DNA of 64,000 nt from Erythrobacter colymbi. GTDB lineage: Bacteria; Pseudomonadota; Alphaproteobacteria; Sphingomonadales; Sphingomonadaceae. The stretch spans positions 496,001 to 560,000 of the forward strand of contig NZ_MUYK01000003.1 of assembly GCF_002155685.1 (NCBI RefSeq), in the 5' to 3' direction. A program made the position numbers and the translations under genes. Shown here in pieces: positions 43,372 through 57,300 of the stretch. Positions within the stretch are counted from its first letter, which is position 1, and the number at the start of each line of letters is the position of its first letter. A model generated the notes under the pieces. That model ran no database searches. It saw only the letters and a program-made list of their open reading frames with translations, and was not told the DNA's origin.

Positions 43372-45231
43372 GTGAACATGATGAGCCTGCAGGAGCGCCG
43401 CGAGGAACAGGCCGTTCCCGATTTCGTGCTGCAGATGCGCGCCGAGGACGAGCGTGACGGCGTGACTTACGACGTCGCCTCCGCGGTGCCCGAAAACGGC
43501 ACCCTGCTCGAACGCATTACCTGGTTCCGCAACCTGCCGCTGGCGCGCAAGATCAACGCGGTGTTCGGCACCTTCCTCGGGGTCGGCGTGCTGATGGTGC
43601 TGGTGCTGGGCTTCGGCCTCACCGAGCTGTGGAACCGCTACAACGCCTCGGCCCGCGTGCAGGAAACGCTGGTTGCGGCCGGGCAGATGCAGGCAACCGC
43701 AGGCGAGCTGCGCTACCATTCGGTGCGCGTGCTCTATGATCGCAGCAGCGCCCTGCGCGAGGCGCAGCGCAGCCATGCCGGCGATCTGATCAAGCAGGTC
43801 ACCGCGATCGAGACCCGCCTCGCGAGCGAAGCCCCCGAACTGAGCCCGCGTGCGGGCACGGTGCGCTCCGAAGTCGCCCGGTTCGAGACCACCTTCGATG
43901 CCGCTGCCGAGCGCGTGCGCGGCGGGGGCGATGCCAATGCCGCCGCCGCCGAAGTCTCGCGCCAGGGCGATGCCGTGATGGCCGCCACCGCGCAGCTCGC
44001 CGCCGATATCGGCGCGCGCGGCGATGCACAGGAAGCGCGCGGCATCACCTATTTCTTCAACATGATCCTGATCTGCGGCGTGCTCGCGGTGCTAGGCGGG
44101 GGCGTGCTGCTGCTCGGCCTCACCTATCTCTCGCGGGATTTCTCGCGCAAGATCAAGGAAATCACCGACGCGATGAGCCGTCTGGCCGAGGGCGACCGCA
44201 AATTCGACATCGCCGGTGCCGACCGTCAGGACGAGATCGGCGCGATGGTCCGCGCGCTCGAGCTGTTCAAGCGCGCCAGCAAGCGGCTCGAGATGTGGGC
44301 GCGCGAACGCTCGGAAAAGGCCGAGCAGGAATTGCAGCTCCAGCAGGAGCGTGAGCGCGAGCGGATCGAGGCCGAGGCCAAGCGTGCCGCGCTGCTCGAT
44401 GATGTCGCCCGCCAGTTCGAACGCACCGTGGGCGATGTGGTGAGCGGTGTCGCGGCTGCATCCAGCCAGCTCCACACCACCGCCACCCGCATGGCCCAGA
44501 GCGCCGAGGAAGCGAGCCGCCGGACCGGCGAAGTCGCCGCCTCGATGGAGGAAGCCAACGCGGGTGCCACAGCGGCTGCTGCCGCGAGCGACGAATTCGC
44601 GCTCTCGATCAGCGAAATCAGCCGTCAGGCGGCGTCTTCGAGCGAACTCGCGCGCCTCGCTTCGGTCGCCACTGGCGAAGCCGACGAGACGATCTCGGCC
44701 CTCGCCGCTTCGGCGGACGAAGTCGGCCAGATCGTCGAGCTGATCCAGACCATCGCCCAGCGCACCAACCTGCTCGCATTGAACGCCTCGATCGAGGCGG
44801 CGCGCGGGGGCGAAGCGGGCCGGGGCTTCGCTGTGGTCGCCAGCGAGGTCAAGGAACTCGCAATGCAGACCAGCCGCGCGACCGAAAAGGTTGCCGAGCA
44901 GATCCGCGCAATGCAGTCCACCACCGGCGCGAGCGTCAAGGCGCTGCGGGCGATTGCGGGGCAGGTGAAGGACCTCGAATCCACCGCCGTCTCGATCGCC
45001 ACCGCGGTCGACCAGCAATCCGTCGCAGGCCGCGATCTCGCCCAGAGCATCGACCTCGCCGCACGCGGGACCGAGAAGGTCTCCGGCCACATCGAGGACG
45101 TGCGCCAGCTGTCGCTCTCGACGGGCGCGGCGGCTTCGCAGGTGCTCTCGAGCGCCAACGAGCTGGAGGCGCAGGCGGCCCATCTGGGCGATCAGGTGCG
45201 CGGGTTCCTTCGTACGGTGCGGATGGGGTAG
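43372..45231 (+). CDS. Methyl-accepting chemotaxis protein 2
   Basis: A second chemoreceptor (619 aa). Helix 1 is near [22 protein letters not shown]; a polar sensor follows; helix 2 is near [22 protein letters not shown]; then HAMP ([26 protein letters not shown]). The signalling domain is nearly identical to that of receptor 1 ([20 protein letters not shown] onward), while the sensor halves differ, as expected for gene duplication with sensor divergence. The start is GTG 43372 with ATG 43378 as alternative. It is the last gene before the convergent giant gene. Confidence 0.94.
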   Translation: MNMMSLQERREEQAVPDFVLQMRAEDERDGVTYDVASAVPENGTLLERITWFRNLPLARKINAVFGTFLGVGVLMVLVLGFGLTELWNRYNASARVQETLVAAGQMQATAGELRYHSVRVLYDRSSALREAQRSHAGDLIKQVTAIETRLASEAPELSPRAGTVRSEVARFETTFDAAAERVRGGGDANAAAAEVSRQGDAVMAATAQLAADIGARGDAQEARGITYFFNMILICGVLAVLGGGVLLLGLTYLSRDFSRKIKEITDAMSRLAEGDRKFDIAGADRQDEIGAMVRALELFKRASKRLEMWARERSEKAEQELQLQQERERERIEAEAKRAALLDDVARQFERTVGDVVSGVAAASSQLHTTATRMAQSAEEASRRTGEVAASMEEANAGATAAAAASDEFALSISEISRQAASSSELARLASVATGEADETISALAASADEVGQIVELIQTIAQRTNLLALNASIEAARGGEAGRGFAVVASEVKELAMQTSRATEKVAEQIRAMQSTTGASVKALRAIAGQVKDLESTAVSIATAVDQQSVAGRDLAQSIDLAARGTEKVSGHIEDVRQLSLSTGAAASQVLSSANELEAQAAHLGDQVRGFLRTVRMG

Positions 45232-45308
45232 AGAGCCCCCCACACCTTCCTCCTGCGGCGCGATCCCGCCGCCAGCAGGCCCCGCCCGGGGGCCGCCAGC
45301 GGCGGCGA

Positions 45309-48300
45309 TCAGGCGTGGAGCTGGAGGTACTCGGCCTCCCTCTGGTGGATCCTGCCGTTCTCGAGGCCCGCGACCGCGCCGAAGCTTCCCATGTCCTGCC
45401 GGATCATCGCCAGCTTGCGCGCGATCTCCGCGTCGGGCTGGGCTGCCCCGGCGTTGGTGCCGTTGCCGGAGATCTCGCCCAGCGCCTCTGCGATGCTGTC
45501 CACCGCATCGGTTTGCGACAGGCGGTCGATCACGGACTCGATCCCGGGCGCGCCGGCCTCCCATTGCGGGACGGCCTGCAGGCGGTGCCGGTCGAACATG
45601 GTGAAGTAGAGCGACGCCGGATCGAACACGCGCTGCGGCAACCGCAGCTGTTCGTCCGCGATGTCGGGGAACACGGCATCGTCGCCCGCGCCCGTCAGGC
45701 CCTGCCGGTCGGCCGCCGCGACGCGGTCGAACAGCGCGGTGACGGCCATGTCGTCGGCGCTGCCGAGCAGCGCGGCCAGATCGCCGAGCGCCGGAAGGGC
45801 CGTGTCGCGGGCCGGGGTGCCCGGCCAGCGTGACAGGAACAGGTCGGGCGCGGACAGCGCCGTCCGCGCGCTGATGCTCTCCGACGTCAGAGTCGCCGCC
45901 GCCGCGCCCGACACCGGGCGGTAGGCCAGCGAGACATCCGCAGCGGTGCTGGTGGTGCCGTTGGTGCGCACGAAGCTGGTGGTGGCGACCACGAGGTTGC
46001 GATCCAGCTTCACGGTAGCCTGGCTCGGGGTGATCCCGGTCAGACGGATCGCGACGATCCCGGCCTGCTCGAGCGTCAGCAGCTCGCCCGCATCGGTCTG
46101 GCCGTTGCCATTGCGGTCCTGCCACACGCGCAGCTCGCCGAAGCGCGCATCCTTGCTGTCGACCACGCGGTCGCCGTTGCTGTCGAGCCGCGCGAGGCCC
46201 TGAAGGCCGCTGCGGGCCTCCTCGCCCTCGCTCGCCAGCGACAGTTCGGAGGCTTCGGTGATGAGGCCGTCATTGTTGCGGTCGATCACGAGGAAGCCGT
46301 CGTCGCCGCCGATCCAGCCGGTGTCGTCCGCGCCGCCATCATCCGCATAGTCGAAGGCCGCGCGCGATTTCTTGCGGCTGACCAGCTCGACCCCGTCACC
46401 ATCGAGATCGAGCACGACCGGCGCGAACATCCCGTAGGTCGTGCTGCCGAAGGTCATCACGGTGTTGGCGCCGAGCTGCCCGGCCAGCGGATCGCGGCCC
46501 TCCTGCGCGCGGCGCGGGGTGACGGTGAGCGCGCCGCCGGCGGCGCTCAGGCGGAACTTCTTCGCCTTGCGGTCGAAGTCGTAGGTGGTGGTCTCGAGCG
46601 ACGGCAGGTTGGTCGCCGCCGAGAAGTAGGTCAGCGCCGCGTCGGCAAAGCTGCGGGTGGTGCCGTTGGTGAGCGTGAAGGTGCCCGTGTTGGCAATCGC
46701 CACCTCGCCGAACGCGGTGACGCGGTTGACCGCGGTGCCGACAAGGCTGATCGAACGGATGCCGACCGCCGCGAGGCTCGCGGTCTCGCCCTCGTCGACC
46801 GCGCCGTCGCCATCGGCATCGCGCCACACGCCGAACTCGGCAAAGCGGGCGTCGCGCGCGTCGAGCACGCGGTCGTTGTTGCTGTCGAAGGCAGCGAGGC
46901 CGGCGAGGTCGGTGCGGGCGTTGGGCACATCGTCGACGAAGCTGATTTCCTCGTAACCCGACATCGTGCCGTTGCGGTCGCGGTCGAGGTAGAGGAAGGC
47001 GTCGCCCGCGCTGATCCAGCTGGTATCGTCGGCCAGCCCGTCGCCGTCGAGGTCGAAGCGCGACTCGCTCTGGGCGGCGGTCAGGGTCTTCACGCCGTCG
47101 CCATCGAGATCGAGGATGATCGGCGAGGCGATGCTGATCGTCTCGCCCCCGCGGAACACCAGCCGCTCGATCGAGGAGAGCTGGTCAATCCCGTCGTCGC
47201 CGTGCGCGATGGCGGCAAGGTCGGACACCCGCAGGCCGAGCGCGCCCGACTGGGTCACCAGCGCATAGCTGCTGCGCAGGCCGAACAGATAGGCCGTATC
47301 GGTGCCGGTGCCGCCATAGAGCAGGTCGTTGCCGGCCCCGCCCCAGAACAGGTCGTTGCCGCCATTGCCGGTGAGCACGTCGTCGCCCGATCCGCCCGCG
47401 ATCCAGTCGGCCCCGCTGTTGCCGGTGAGCGTATCGGCGCCCAGCCCGCCGAACAGGCGGGTCGCGGCGGTGGTGGTGACCGTGAGCGTGTCGCTCGCGC
47501 TCGTCCCGTAGCGCCAGTTGCTCGTCAGGCCGGTGCCGGTCATCGTGGCGATCACCGCATCGAACTGGCGGGTGTCGCCATCGGTGAAGCTGAACTGGCT
47601 GCGGTTGAGCGGCAGGGTGGCAACGCCGGTGTAGCTGGCGTTGAAGCCGAAGCTGGTCTGCGCGCCGGCCGCGAGGCTCTCGTTCGAGCTTACCGCCCGG
47701 AACATGATGTCGCCATTCGCGAGCGTGGTGGCGGTCGCGCCCCACACGCTGGTGATGGTCATCGCCACGCCGTCCGGCACGTCGAGCACCACCTGCCAGT
47801 CATCGAGCGCGGCGCTGCCGGTGTTGCGCAGCGTCAGGTTCTGGCTGAGGCCGCCCGTCCAGACGCTGGTGGGGGCGAGGGTCAGCTCGGTGTCCTGCGC
47901 GTCGGCGAGGTTGAAGGCCGGGTCGCGGTCGAAGATGGTGAGGCCGAAATGGCTCGCATTATAGGCCGCACCGTCGATCTGCACCGAGATCTGGAAGCGG
48001 GTGCCTTCGGCAAGGTTCGGCTGATAGGACTGACCGGTGTTGGTGAACAGCGCACCCTGCGGCGTGACCGCGAAGGTCGTCGTCCCCGGGAAGCCGCTGA
48101 TCCAGCCGCCGGTGATGGTGCCGGGACCCGAATAGGCCGCGAGGATATCCCATGCCTTCAGGCGCCCGTCGACGATCGCCTCGGGCTGCACCTCGTATTC
48201 GAAGGTGGCGATGTAGCCGCCGCCCCACGAGGGATTGTACCAGCTGTTGACGTTCACCTGCCGGAAGCCCGTGGTGCTGCTGCCGCCGCCGCTGGTCGGC

Positions 48301-51300
48301 TGCGCGGTGACCGTCAGCAGGAAGTCGTCCGAGACGCTGAGCGCCCCGTCGCTCGTGGTGACGCGGATGTTGAGCGCGGCGTTGGCATTGGGCGCGGTGC
48401 CGGTGAAGGTCCGGTTGGCCGCGTTGAACACCAGCCACTGCGGCAGCGCCGAGCCGTCGGCGAGACGCGCGGTGTAGGCGAGGGTGTCGCCGTCGGGATC
48501 GGTGAAGGCGCCCGCCGGGATGGTGATCGCCACCTGCCCGTTGCCGGTCGCGGTCTGATCGACCAGCGGCTGCGCGACCACGGGGGCCTCGTTGACGGCA
48601 AGGATCGCGAGCGCGAAGGCATTGCCCACGCTCGCCTGGCCGTCGCTCGCCCGGATCTCGATATTGAGCGTGCCGCTGTAATTGACCGGCGAGCGGCCCG
48701 AGAGGGTCGTCCCGTCGAAGGCGAGCCAGCTCGGCAGCGCCGCTCCGCCCACCAGCCGCGCCGTCAGCGTTAGCGCATCGCCGTCCGGATCGGCAAAGGC
48801 GGTGCGGTTGATCGCGAAGGCAAAGGCCTGGTTCTCGTTCGCCGAGACGTTGGGCAGCGGCGCGACCACCACCGGGGCGTCGTTCACCGGCGTCAGGGTG
48901 AGCCGGAAGGCATCGACCACGCTGAAGGTGCCGTCGGACGCGCGCAGCTCGAGATCGAACACGCCGTTGAGGTTGGCCGGCGGGGCCCCGACCAGACGGC
49001 CGTTGGCGAGGCTCAGCCACGTCGGCAGCGCCGCGCCATTGGTACCCGTCAGGGTGAAGGTCAGCGCATCGCCGTCGACATCCGCGATACCGGCGCTGAG
49101 GCCATCGACGGTGAAGGACTGGTCCTCGGCGAAGGTGTAATCGGGCAGCGGCACCAGCACCACCGGCGCATCGTTGACCGGGGCAATGGTAAGGCGGAAG
49201 GTGTCGGACGCGGCGAGGAGCCCGTCGCTCGCGGTGATGACGATGTCGACCGATCCGGTGAAGTCGCGCGGCGGGGTGCCGGTGATCGCGCCGCCTTCGA
49301 GCCGCAGCCAGTCGAACAGGTCGGCCCCGCTCGCCAGCTTCGCGCTGAGCGTCAGATTGTCGCCGTCGACGTCGCCGAAGGTGCCTGTCGGGATCGCGAC
49401 CGAGAAGCTCGTATCTTCCGGGCTGACCACGTCGGGCAGCGGCGCCAACACTGCGGGCGCATCATTGACCGGATCGATCGTCAGCCGGAACGGCGCGCTT
49501 GCCGATAGGCTGCCGTCGCTCGCGGTGACGAGCAGGTCGAGCGCGCCGTTGAAGTTGCGGGGCGGCAGGCCGATCAGGCGGGTGCCGTCGAACGACAGCC
49601 ATTCCGGCAGCGGCGCGCCGTTCGCCAGCGTGACCGCGTAGGTCAGCGCATCGCCATCGGCATCGAAGGCGCTCGCCGGATCGATGGCGACCTCGACCTG
49701 CGTGTCCTCGGCGAAGCGGCGGCCCGCCAGCGCGGTGCGGAACACCGGCGCGTCGTTCACCGGGGTGATGGCGAGGACGAAATCATCCGCCACGCTCATC
49801 GCCCCGTCGCTGGCGGTGACCCGCAGCGTGAGCGCCCCGTTGAAGTCCTGCGGCGGCGTGCCGCTGAAGATCGCTCCGTCGAACGCCAGCCATGTCGGCA
49901 GAGCGTCGCCGTTGGCGAGGGTTGCGGTGAGCGTCAACGCATCGCCGTCGACATCGCCGAAGGTTCCGGCAGGCAACGTGAAGGCGAAGGCGGTGTCCTC
50001 GGGGCTCGCCCGGTCGGCCAGCGGCTGGAGCAGCACCGGGGCATCGTTCACCGGATCGACCACCAGCACGAAGGACGAGGTCGCCGAAAGGCTTCCGTCG
50101 CTCGCCGTGATCGCCAGCGACAGCGCGCCGTTGAAGTTGGCGGGCGGCGTGCCGGTGAGGGCCGTGCCGTCGAAAGCGATCCATCCCGGCAGCGGACTGC
50201 CATCGGCGAGCGTCGCGGTGAGCGTCAGCCCGTCGCCGTCGACATCGGCGAAGCTTGCCGGATCGATCCCGAAGGCGAAGGCACGGTCCTCGATCGCGCG
50301 GCGGTTGGGCTGTGCGATGCCGACCACGGGCGCATCGTTGACGGCGGCGATCACCAGGTCGAAGGCGTCCGACACGCTCGCTGAACCGTCGCTCGCCACG
50401 AGGCGCAGGTTGATGATGCCGTTGAAGTCGGCCGGCGGCGTGCCTTCGAGGCGACCGGCTTCGAACCGCAGCCACGCCGGCAGGGCGCTGCCATCGGCCT
50501 GCACGAGGCTGAAGGCGAGCGCGTCGCCATCGACATCGGCGATCCCGTCGAGCGGCAGAGCGACCGAGATCGCGGTGTCCTCGGTGGCGGCGATGTCCGC
50601 GAGCGGCACCAGCACCGCGGGCGCATCGTTCACCGCGCGGATGCGCAGCGCGAAGCTGCTGCTTGCCGTGGCGGTGCCATCGGTGGCGGCAACTGCCAGC
50701 AGCACCTCGCCGTTGAAGTCGGCGGGCGGCGTGCCGGTGAAGCGCGCACCGTCGAACGCCAGCCATGCGGGCAGCGCTGTGCCATCGGCGAGGGTCGCGG
50801 ACAGCACGAGGCTGTCGCCATCGACATCGGCGAAGGTGCCTGCGGGCAGCAGGAGATCGATCGCGCTGTCCTCGTCCACCACCACATCGGCGAGCGGTGC
50901 CGCCACGACCGGCGCGTCATTGACCGGCGCGATGGTGAGGGTGAAGGGCTCGGCGACGCTCAGCGCGCCGTCGCTCGCGATGACCTGCAAGGCGATGACG
51001 CCGTTGTAGTCGCGCGGCGGGTTGACCGAGATGACCCCGCCCGTCAGCCGGATCCAGGCCGGCGCAGGGCTGCCGTCGGCGAGCCGCAGCGACAGCGTGA
51101 GCGCATCGCCATCGACATCGGCGAAGGCATCGCTGCGCAGCGCGAAGCTGGCAGGCGTGTCCTCGGAGGTCGCGAAATCGTCGATCCCGCCCAGCACCGT
51201 CGGCGCATCATTGACCGGCTCGATCGAGACGATCACGTCGCGGATCGCCTCGACGATCCCGTCCGAGGCGGCGAGTTCGAGCGCGATGGTGCCTTTGAAG

Positions 51301-54300
51301 TTCGCCGGCGGATCGCCCGAAAGCGTGCGGGTGGCCGCGTCGAAGACCAGCCACGCCGGAACCTCCGCCCCGCCCTTGCCGCGCAGGGTGAGCAGCAGGA
51401 TGTCTCCATCGGCGTCCGTGGCGAGGCCCGAGGGGAAGGCCGCTTCGAAGCGCGTATCCTCGCGCCCGCGCAGCACGGGGATCGCGGCCAGCACCGGCGC
51501 GTCATTGGCAGGCACAAGGGTGAGGTTGACCCGTGCGGTATCGGTGCGCCCGGTGCTGTCGGTCAGCGTGTAATCGAACCACGCCGGCCCGTTGAGGTTC
51601 GCGGCAGGCACGATCTCGAGCTGGCCATTGCCCAGATCGCGCACCGTGACACCCGAAGTCTCGCCGATCGACTGGATCACGATTGCCTGCCGGTCGACAT
51701 CCACATCATTGATCGTCAGCGCGCTCTTGAAGATCGTCAGCGTGACATCCTCGACCATCGTCAGGCTGTCATCATTGGCGACCGGCGCGTCTTCCACCGG
51801 AAGGACGTTGATCGTCACGGTCGAATAGACCGGGAAGTTCTGCTCGTTCCTGATCGCATAGCGCAGCACCACGCTGCCGAAGAAGTCAGGAGCGGGAGTG
51901 AAGCGGTAAGTGCCGTCATCCTGCCGCACCGCGCCGAACAGGTCGACGAATTCGAGCGTCGATCCTTCGGGGGCGGTGTCGTTGGCCATCAGCAGCGCCG
52001 GATCGATGACGAGCGACGTATCCTCGAGCATCTCGAGCCCGGTGTCGGACGAGGCGATGGGGAGCGGGAAGTCGGGGAAGACGGTGATGTTGACATAGCC
52101 GACGCTGCTCGCGCCGTTCGCATCGGTGACGCGGTAGTGGAAGCCCGCGTCGCCGAAATAGCCCGCATCGGGGGTGAAGACGGCGGTGTTGCCGCTGCGC
52201 ACCACGCTGCCCTGATCGCCGTCGAACACTTCGACGATCTGGAAGGCATCGCCCTCGACATCGCGGTCGTTTGCGATCAGCGCGGCGAAATCGATCACCA
52301 GCGGGGTGTCGGCATCGGTGGTGAAGCCGCTGTCGTCATTGGCGATCGGCGCGTCGTTGACAGGCGCGATCTCGAAGATGATCGCGCCGGTGGTGGAACG
52401 GCGCCCGTCGCTGATGACATAGGAGAAGCTGACCGGCCCGGTGAGGTTCTCCTCGGACACGAACTGCCAGCGGCCGCCGGGCAGCTCGAGGATACGGCCT
52501 CCGGTTGCGGTGCGGCTGATCGACTGGAAGCGGAAGGTGTCGCCATCGGGGTCGCTGTCGTTGGCGAGCAGATCGGCGGCGGTGAAGATGAAGGGCGTAT
52601 CCTCGACCGTGGCAATACGGTCGGTCGCGGCCACCGGAGCCTGGTTGGTCGAAGCGACGTCGAGCTCGACCAGGCCGGTGCTCACCCCGTGGCGATCATC
52701 GGTGACCGAGTATTCGAACGTCGCCCGGCCCGAGAAATTCGCGCCCGGGGTGAAGGTGATGACGGTGCCGTCATAGCTCACCGTGCCGCCCACCGCGTTG
52801 GCAACGCCGAGGAAGCGGATCGGATCGCCGTCGACATCGAAGTCGTTGGCGAGCAGGGTCGCCGGATCGACGAGGAGCGGGGTCTCCTCGACCGCGGCGA
52901 GACGATCGGTGCGCAGCGTCGGGGGATCGAACTGCGGCAGGACGTCGAACACGAGCCGGCCGGTCGAAGCGCCCTCGCGGTCGTCGGTAATCGTGTAGAC
53001 GAGGCTGTCCTCGCCCGAGAAGCCCGCGTCCGGCGTGTAGGTGACGAAGGCACCCGCATTGCCGTCGAACCGCTGGGTCAGGGTCGCGCTCGCGGTTTCG
53101 CCGCCGAGCGTGCGGGTGACGGTGATCGACAGATCGGCGAGCACGTCGAGCGGCACCTCGCCGCTGATCGTGCCGGTCGCGGCGTCGATGGCGAGCCATG
53201 CCGGCAGCGCGGCCCCGTTCGCCAGGGTCGCGGACCACACCGCGCCCTCGGCCTGCGCCAGCGACGCCGGAGGCGCGATGGACACGCGGCCGAGCTCGAT
53301 CACCACCCGGCCAGCGCCGGGCGCGGCGATGGCGGTGAGGCGTATCGCATCCCGATCCCGGTCGAGGTCGTTGGCGAGCAGGTCCCTGACCGCGAAGCGC
53401 AGCGACGTGTCCTCGTTCAGCGCGAGCACGTCGGTCACGGCATCGGGCCGCTCGCGCGTCGGGCGCACGTTGAAGAAGATCAGCGCGGGCTGGGCCGAAA
53501 CGCCGCCCTTCTCGTCGGTGGTGGTGTAGTTGAGCACCACGGTGCCGTTGAAGTCCGTGGGCGCGTTGAGCGTCAGGCGCTGGTCGCGCACGGTGAGCGA
53601 TCCACCGAACCCGGTCAGCTCGGCCACATCGTCGACCGTCACTTCGGTGATGACCGACATCGCCGGGATGGTCGAACCATTGCCCGCGACGTTGATCCGC
53701 ACCGGAACCGCGCCGACCCACTCGGGCGGCGGGGTGCCGGCGAAGGTCAGGGTCTCGGGATCGAAGGTCAGCCAAGAAGAGAGCGGCGCACCGCTCTCGC
53801 GGGTCGCGGTCAGCGCGCCCGCACCGCCGAGGTCGAGCGCGAACTTGCCGAGACCCGCCCAGAAGGGATCGCCCGCCAGCAGTGCGTTGATCGCCGGGTC
53901 GATGCCGGCTGTCGGATCGATGACGAATTCGAGCGTGAAGCCGCGGTCGCTCGCCGCCACGGTGCCCGCAGGCGTGCTGCGCGGCGCGGGGGTGATCACG
54001 ATCTGGAGCCGCACCGGCGGCGCTCCGGCGTCGGGCGCGAAGCCCGAGAGCGCGACCGTGCGGGTCGCCGCGTCGAAAGTCAGCCAGTCGGGCAGCTCGC
54101 GCCCGCCATTGATCTGGGCGGTCACGCGCATCCCGGCAAGGTCGAACAGCGCAAGGTCGCTGTCATAGGCGACCGGTCCGGCCGCGAGCGCGGCGGGATC
54201 GAGCGTCACGGTATCGGACCAGCCGAGCGCCTGCCCGCCCGCACCCGCGCGGGTGAAGGTCAGCGCGATGCCGATCGGGTCGCTCGTCCCCGCCGGCGGG

Positions 54301-57300
54301 GTGCCGGTAAAGGTCAGGGCGGCGGGATCGAACACCAGCCATGCCGGGAGCGCCGAACCGTCGGCCAACCGGGCGGTGACGGTGGTCGCCGCGTCGAGAT
54401 CGCTTCCCGCGAGTTCGAAGCGGGTCGCATGGTCTTCGCGCACGCGGTAGCCATCGAGGATCACGTCGCGCAGGCTGCGCTGGTCGGCGAGATCCGTCCC
54501 GCGCACGGTGATGTCGCGGTGGAAGGTGCTGCCGTTGGCCGGATCGCTGACCCACACCCGCACGGTGGTGCTCTGCGCGCCATCGGGCAGCGTGCCGCTG
54601 AAGCGCATCGTGGCCGGATCGAAGGTCAGCCCCTCGGGCACCTCGGCATCGACGGTGAAGCCCGCCGACAGGAAGCGATAGGCGAGCGCGCCGGCGATGC
54701 CTGCGCTCTTGAAGAACAGCACGTCACCTTCGGGCTCGACATCGTTGCCGAAGGCTTCGGCCGGGATGACGAACAGCGCGCCGTCTTCCAGACCCGCGAC
54801 CAGATCGTTGCGCAGGATCGCGCCTTCGTTGCGCGGCAGGACGGTGATCGAGACATAGGCGGTGGCGGTGCCCCCGCGCCCGTCGCTGACGGTGTAGCTG
54901 AAGCCCGCCGAGCCGTTGAAATCGGCGCGCGGAGCGAACTCGATCATGCCGGCAGCGTTGAACCGGACCTTGCCGTTCTCGGCAAAGCGCGACAGGCTTT
55001 CGATGACGAGGACATCGCCGTTCTCGTCGCGGTCGTTCGCGAGCAGGGTCGCCGGATCGATCACCAGCACCCGGTCTTCGAGCGTGCGCAGCCCGTAGTC
55101 GTTGAAGGCGCGCGGGGGATCGTTGTCGGGCCGCACGAACAGATTGTAGCGCAGCACGCTCGAAGCGCCGCGCGCGTCGATCACCTCGTATTCGATGAAG
55201 GCCGCGCCGAGACCCCCGGCGGTGAACACGAAGTTGCCCGTGGCATCGTCACGCAGGATGCTGCCGCTGCTCGCCGGGTTCGCGTCCGCGCCGCCGAACA
55301 GGCCGACGAAGGTGACCGCGTCGCCTTCGATGTCGTAGCTGTTGGCGAGCAGATCGGCGACGGTGATCGTCGCGCCCTGGCTCAGGCGGAGGCGGCGGAC
55401 GTCGTCCTTCGCCCGCGGTGCATCATTGACCGGCGTGACGAACACCTCGACCGCCGCGGTCGAGGTCGCGCCGTCGGCATCGCGCAGCGTGTAGGTGAAG
55501 CCTGCCGCGCCGAAGAAATCGGGGCGCAGCTTGAACTCGAGATAGTCGCCCTTGATGCTGCCGCTCATGTTCGAGCCGGAGAAGGAATAGTCCCGGTCCT
55601 TGAACGGATCGATCCCCTCGCCCGCCTGATTGGTCAGCGGAGCGAGCGCCGAAATGGTCAGCAACTCGGCCAGCGCATCGCCGTCGATATCGAAATCATT
55701 GGCGAGCAGGCTGTCGATCCGGATGCGCAGGATGTTGTCTTCGACCGCGAAGACCAGCGGGTCGTTCACCGCCGTGGGGGCATCATTGACCGGTGCGATA
55801 TTGACCTCGACCCGCGCCGTGCTCTCGCGCCCGTACGCGTCGCGCACGATGTAGCTGAAAAAGGCATCGCCGTTGAAATTGGGCGCGCCGAGGAATTCGA
55901 TCATCCCGTCTTCGCGCACCCGTGCGGTGCCGTTCTGGGCGCCGGCGATCCCCACCAGGGCAAGGCCGGTCACATCCTCGGCGTCGTTTTCGATGAGGCG
56001 CGCGGGATCGATCAGGATGACCTCGTCCTCGCGGGCGAAGTGCACCAGATCGTCCTCGGCATTGAAGCGGCCGATCCGCTGGAGCGCTTCGAGAATGTCG
56101 CGGTCCCAGACCGTGCCGTTGGCGAACACCACCTCCTCGATCCCGGTTTCCCGGCCGAGGAAGTGACCGGTCACGCGCACGGTATCGATCAGGAACCCGT
56201 CGCCGCGCTCGAATTCGAGGAACAGGTCATCGCCGAGCCGCAGGACCGAGACGTCCTTGGCACCGATGCCGGCGGCCAGCACCAGACGGTCGGTATCGGC
56301 GGCATTGCCGAGTTCGATGATGGTGTCCGCGCCGCTGTCCTTGCCGAACAGGTAGGTATCCGAGCCCGCGCCGCCCTCAAGACGGTCAGCGCCCGCGCCG
56401 CCGTCGAAGACGTCATTGCCCGCGCTGCCGACGAAGCGGTCGTCGTAGTTCGAGCCAATCAGCTTCTCGATCCCGGCGAGCACATCGCCGAGCGCTTCGC
56501 CCGACAGGCCGAGGCCTTGCGCGAGGTCGACATGCACGCCTTCGTCGGCGCTTGCGTAATCGGCAGTGTCGAACCCGCCGCGCCCGTCGATCAGGTCCGC
56601 TCCGCGCCCGCCGCGCAGGCGGTTGTCGCCATCATCGCCGCGGATGATGTCGTCGTGGAAGCTGCCCTCGACGATTTCGATATTGGCGAAGGTGTCGCCC
56701 AGCGCATCGCCGCCCCCGGCGGTGCTGTCCGCCAGGTCGATGGTGACGCCGCTGGCCGACTGCGCATAGTCGGCAACGTCGATGCCTTCGCCGCCGTCCA
56801 CGTGGTCCGCGCCCTGCCCGCCGCTCAGCCGGTCGTCGCCCGCGCCGCCCAGAAGCAGGTCGTTCCCGCGCCCGCCGCGCAGGATGTTCGCGCCCGCATC
56901 GCCTTCGAGGGTATCGTCGGCATCGGTGCCGGTGAGGTTCTCGATGCCGGTCAGCACGTCGCCCGTGGCATTGCCGCCGGTCGCGGTGCCCGCGGCAAGC
57001 GAGATCGCAACGCCCACGGCTTCGAGGGCGTAACTGGCGGTGTCATTACCCGCGCCGCCCGCGATGATGTCGCCGCCCGAGCCGCCGGTGATGGTGTCGT
57101 TCCCGTCGCCGCCGGTCAGCGTGTCGTCGCCGTCGCGCCCGTCGAGAATGTCGTTGCCCGCCCCGCCTTCGAGCCGGTTGGCGAAGGCATTGCCGAACAG
57201 CTGGTCGTTCCAGTCCGAACCGATCAGCGCCTCGATCGCGATGTAGACATCGCCCTGCGCAAAGCCGCCCTGGCCGACGCGCGATTCGAGATCGGCGCGC

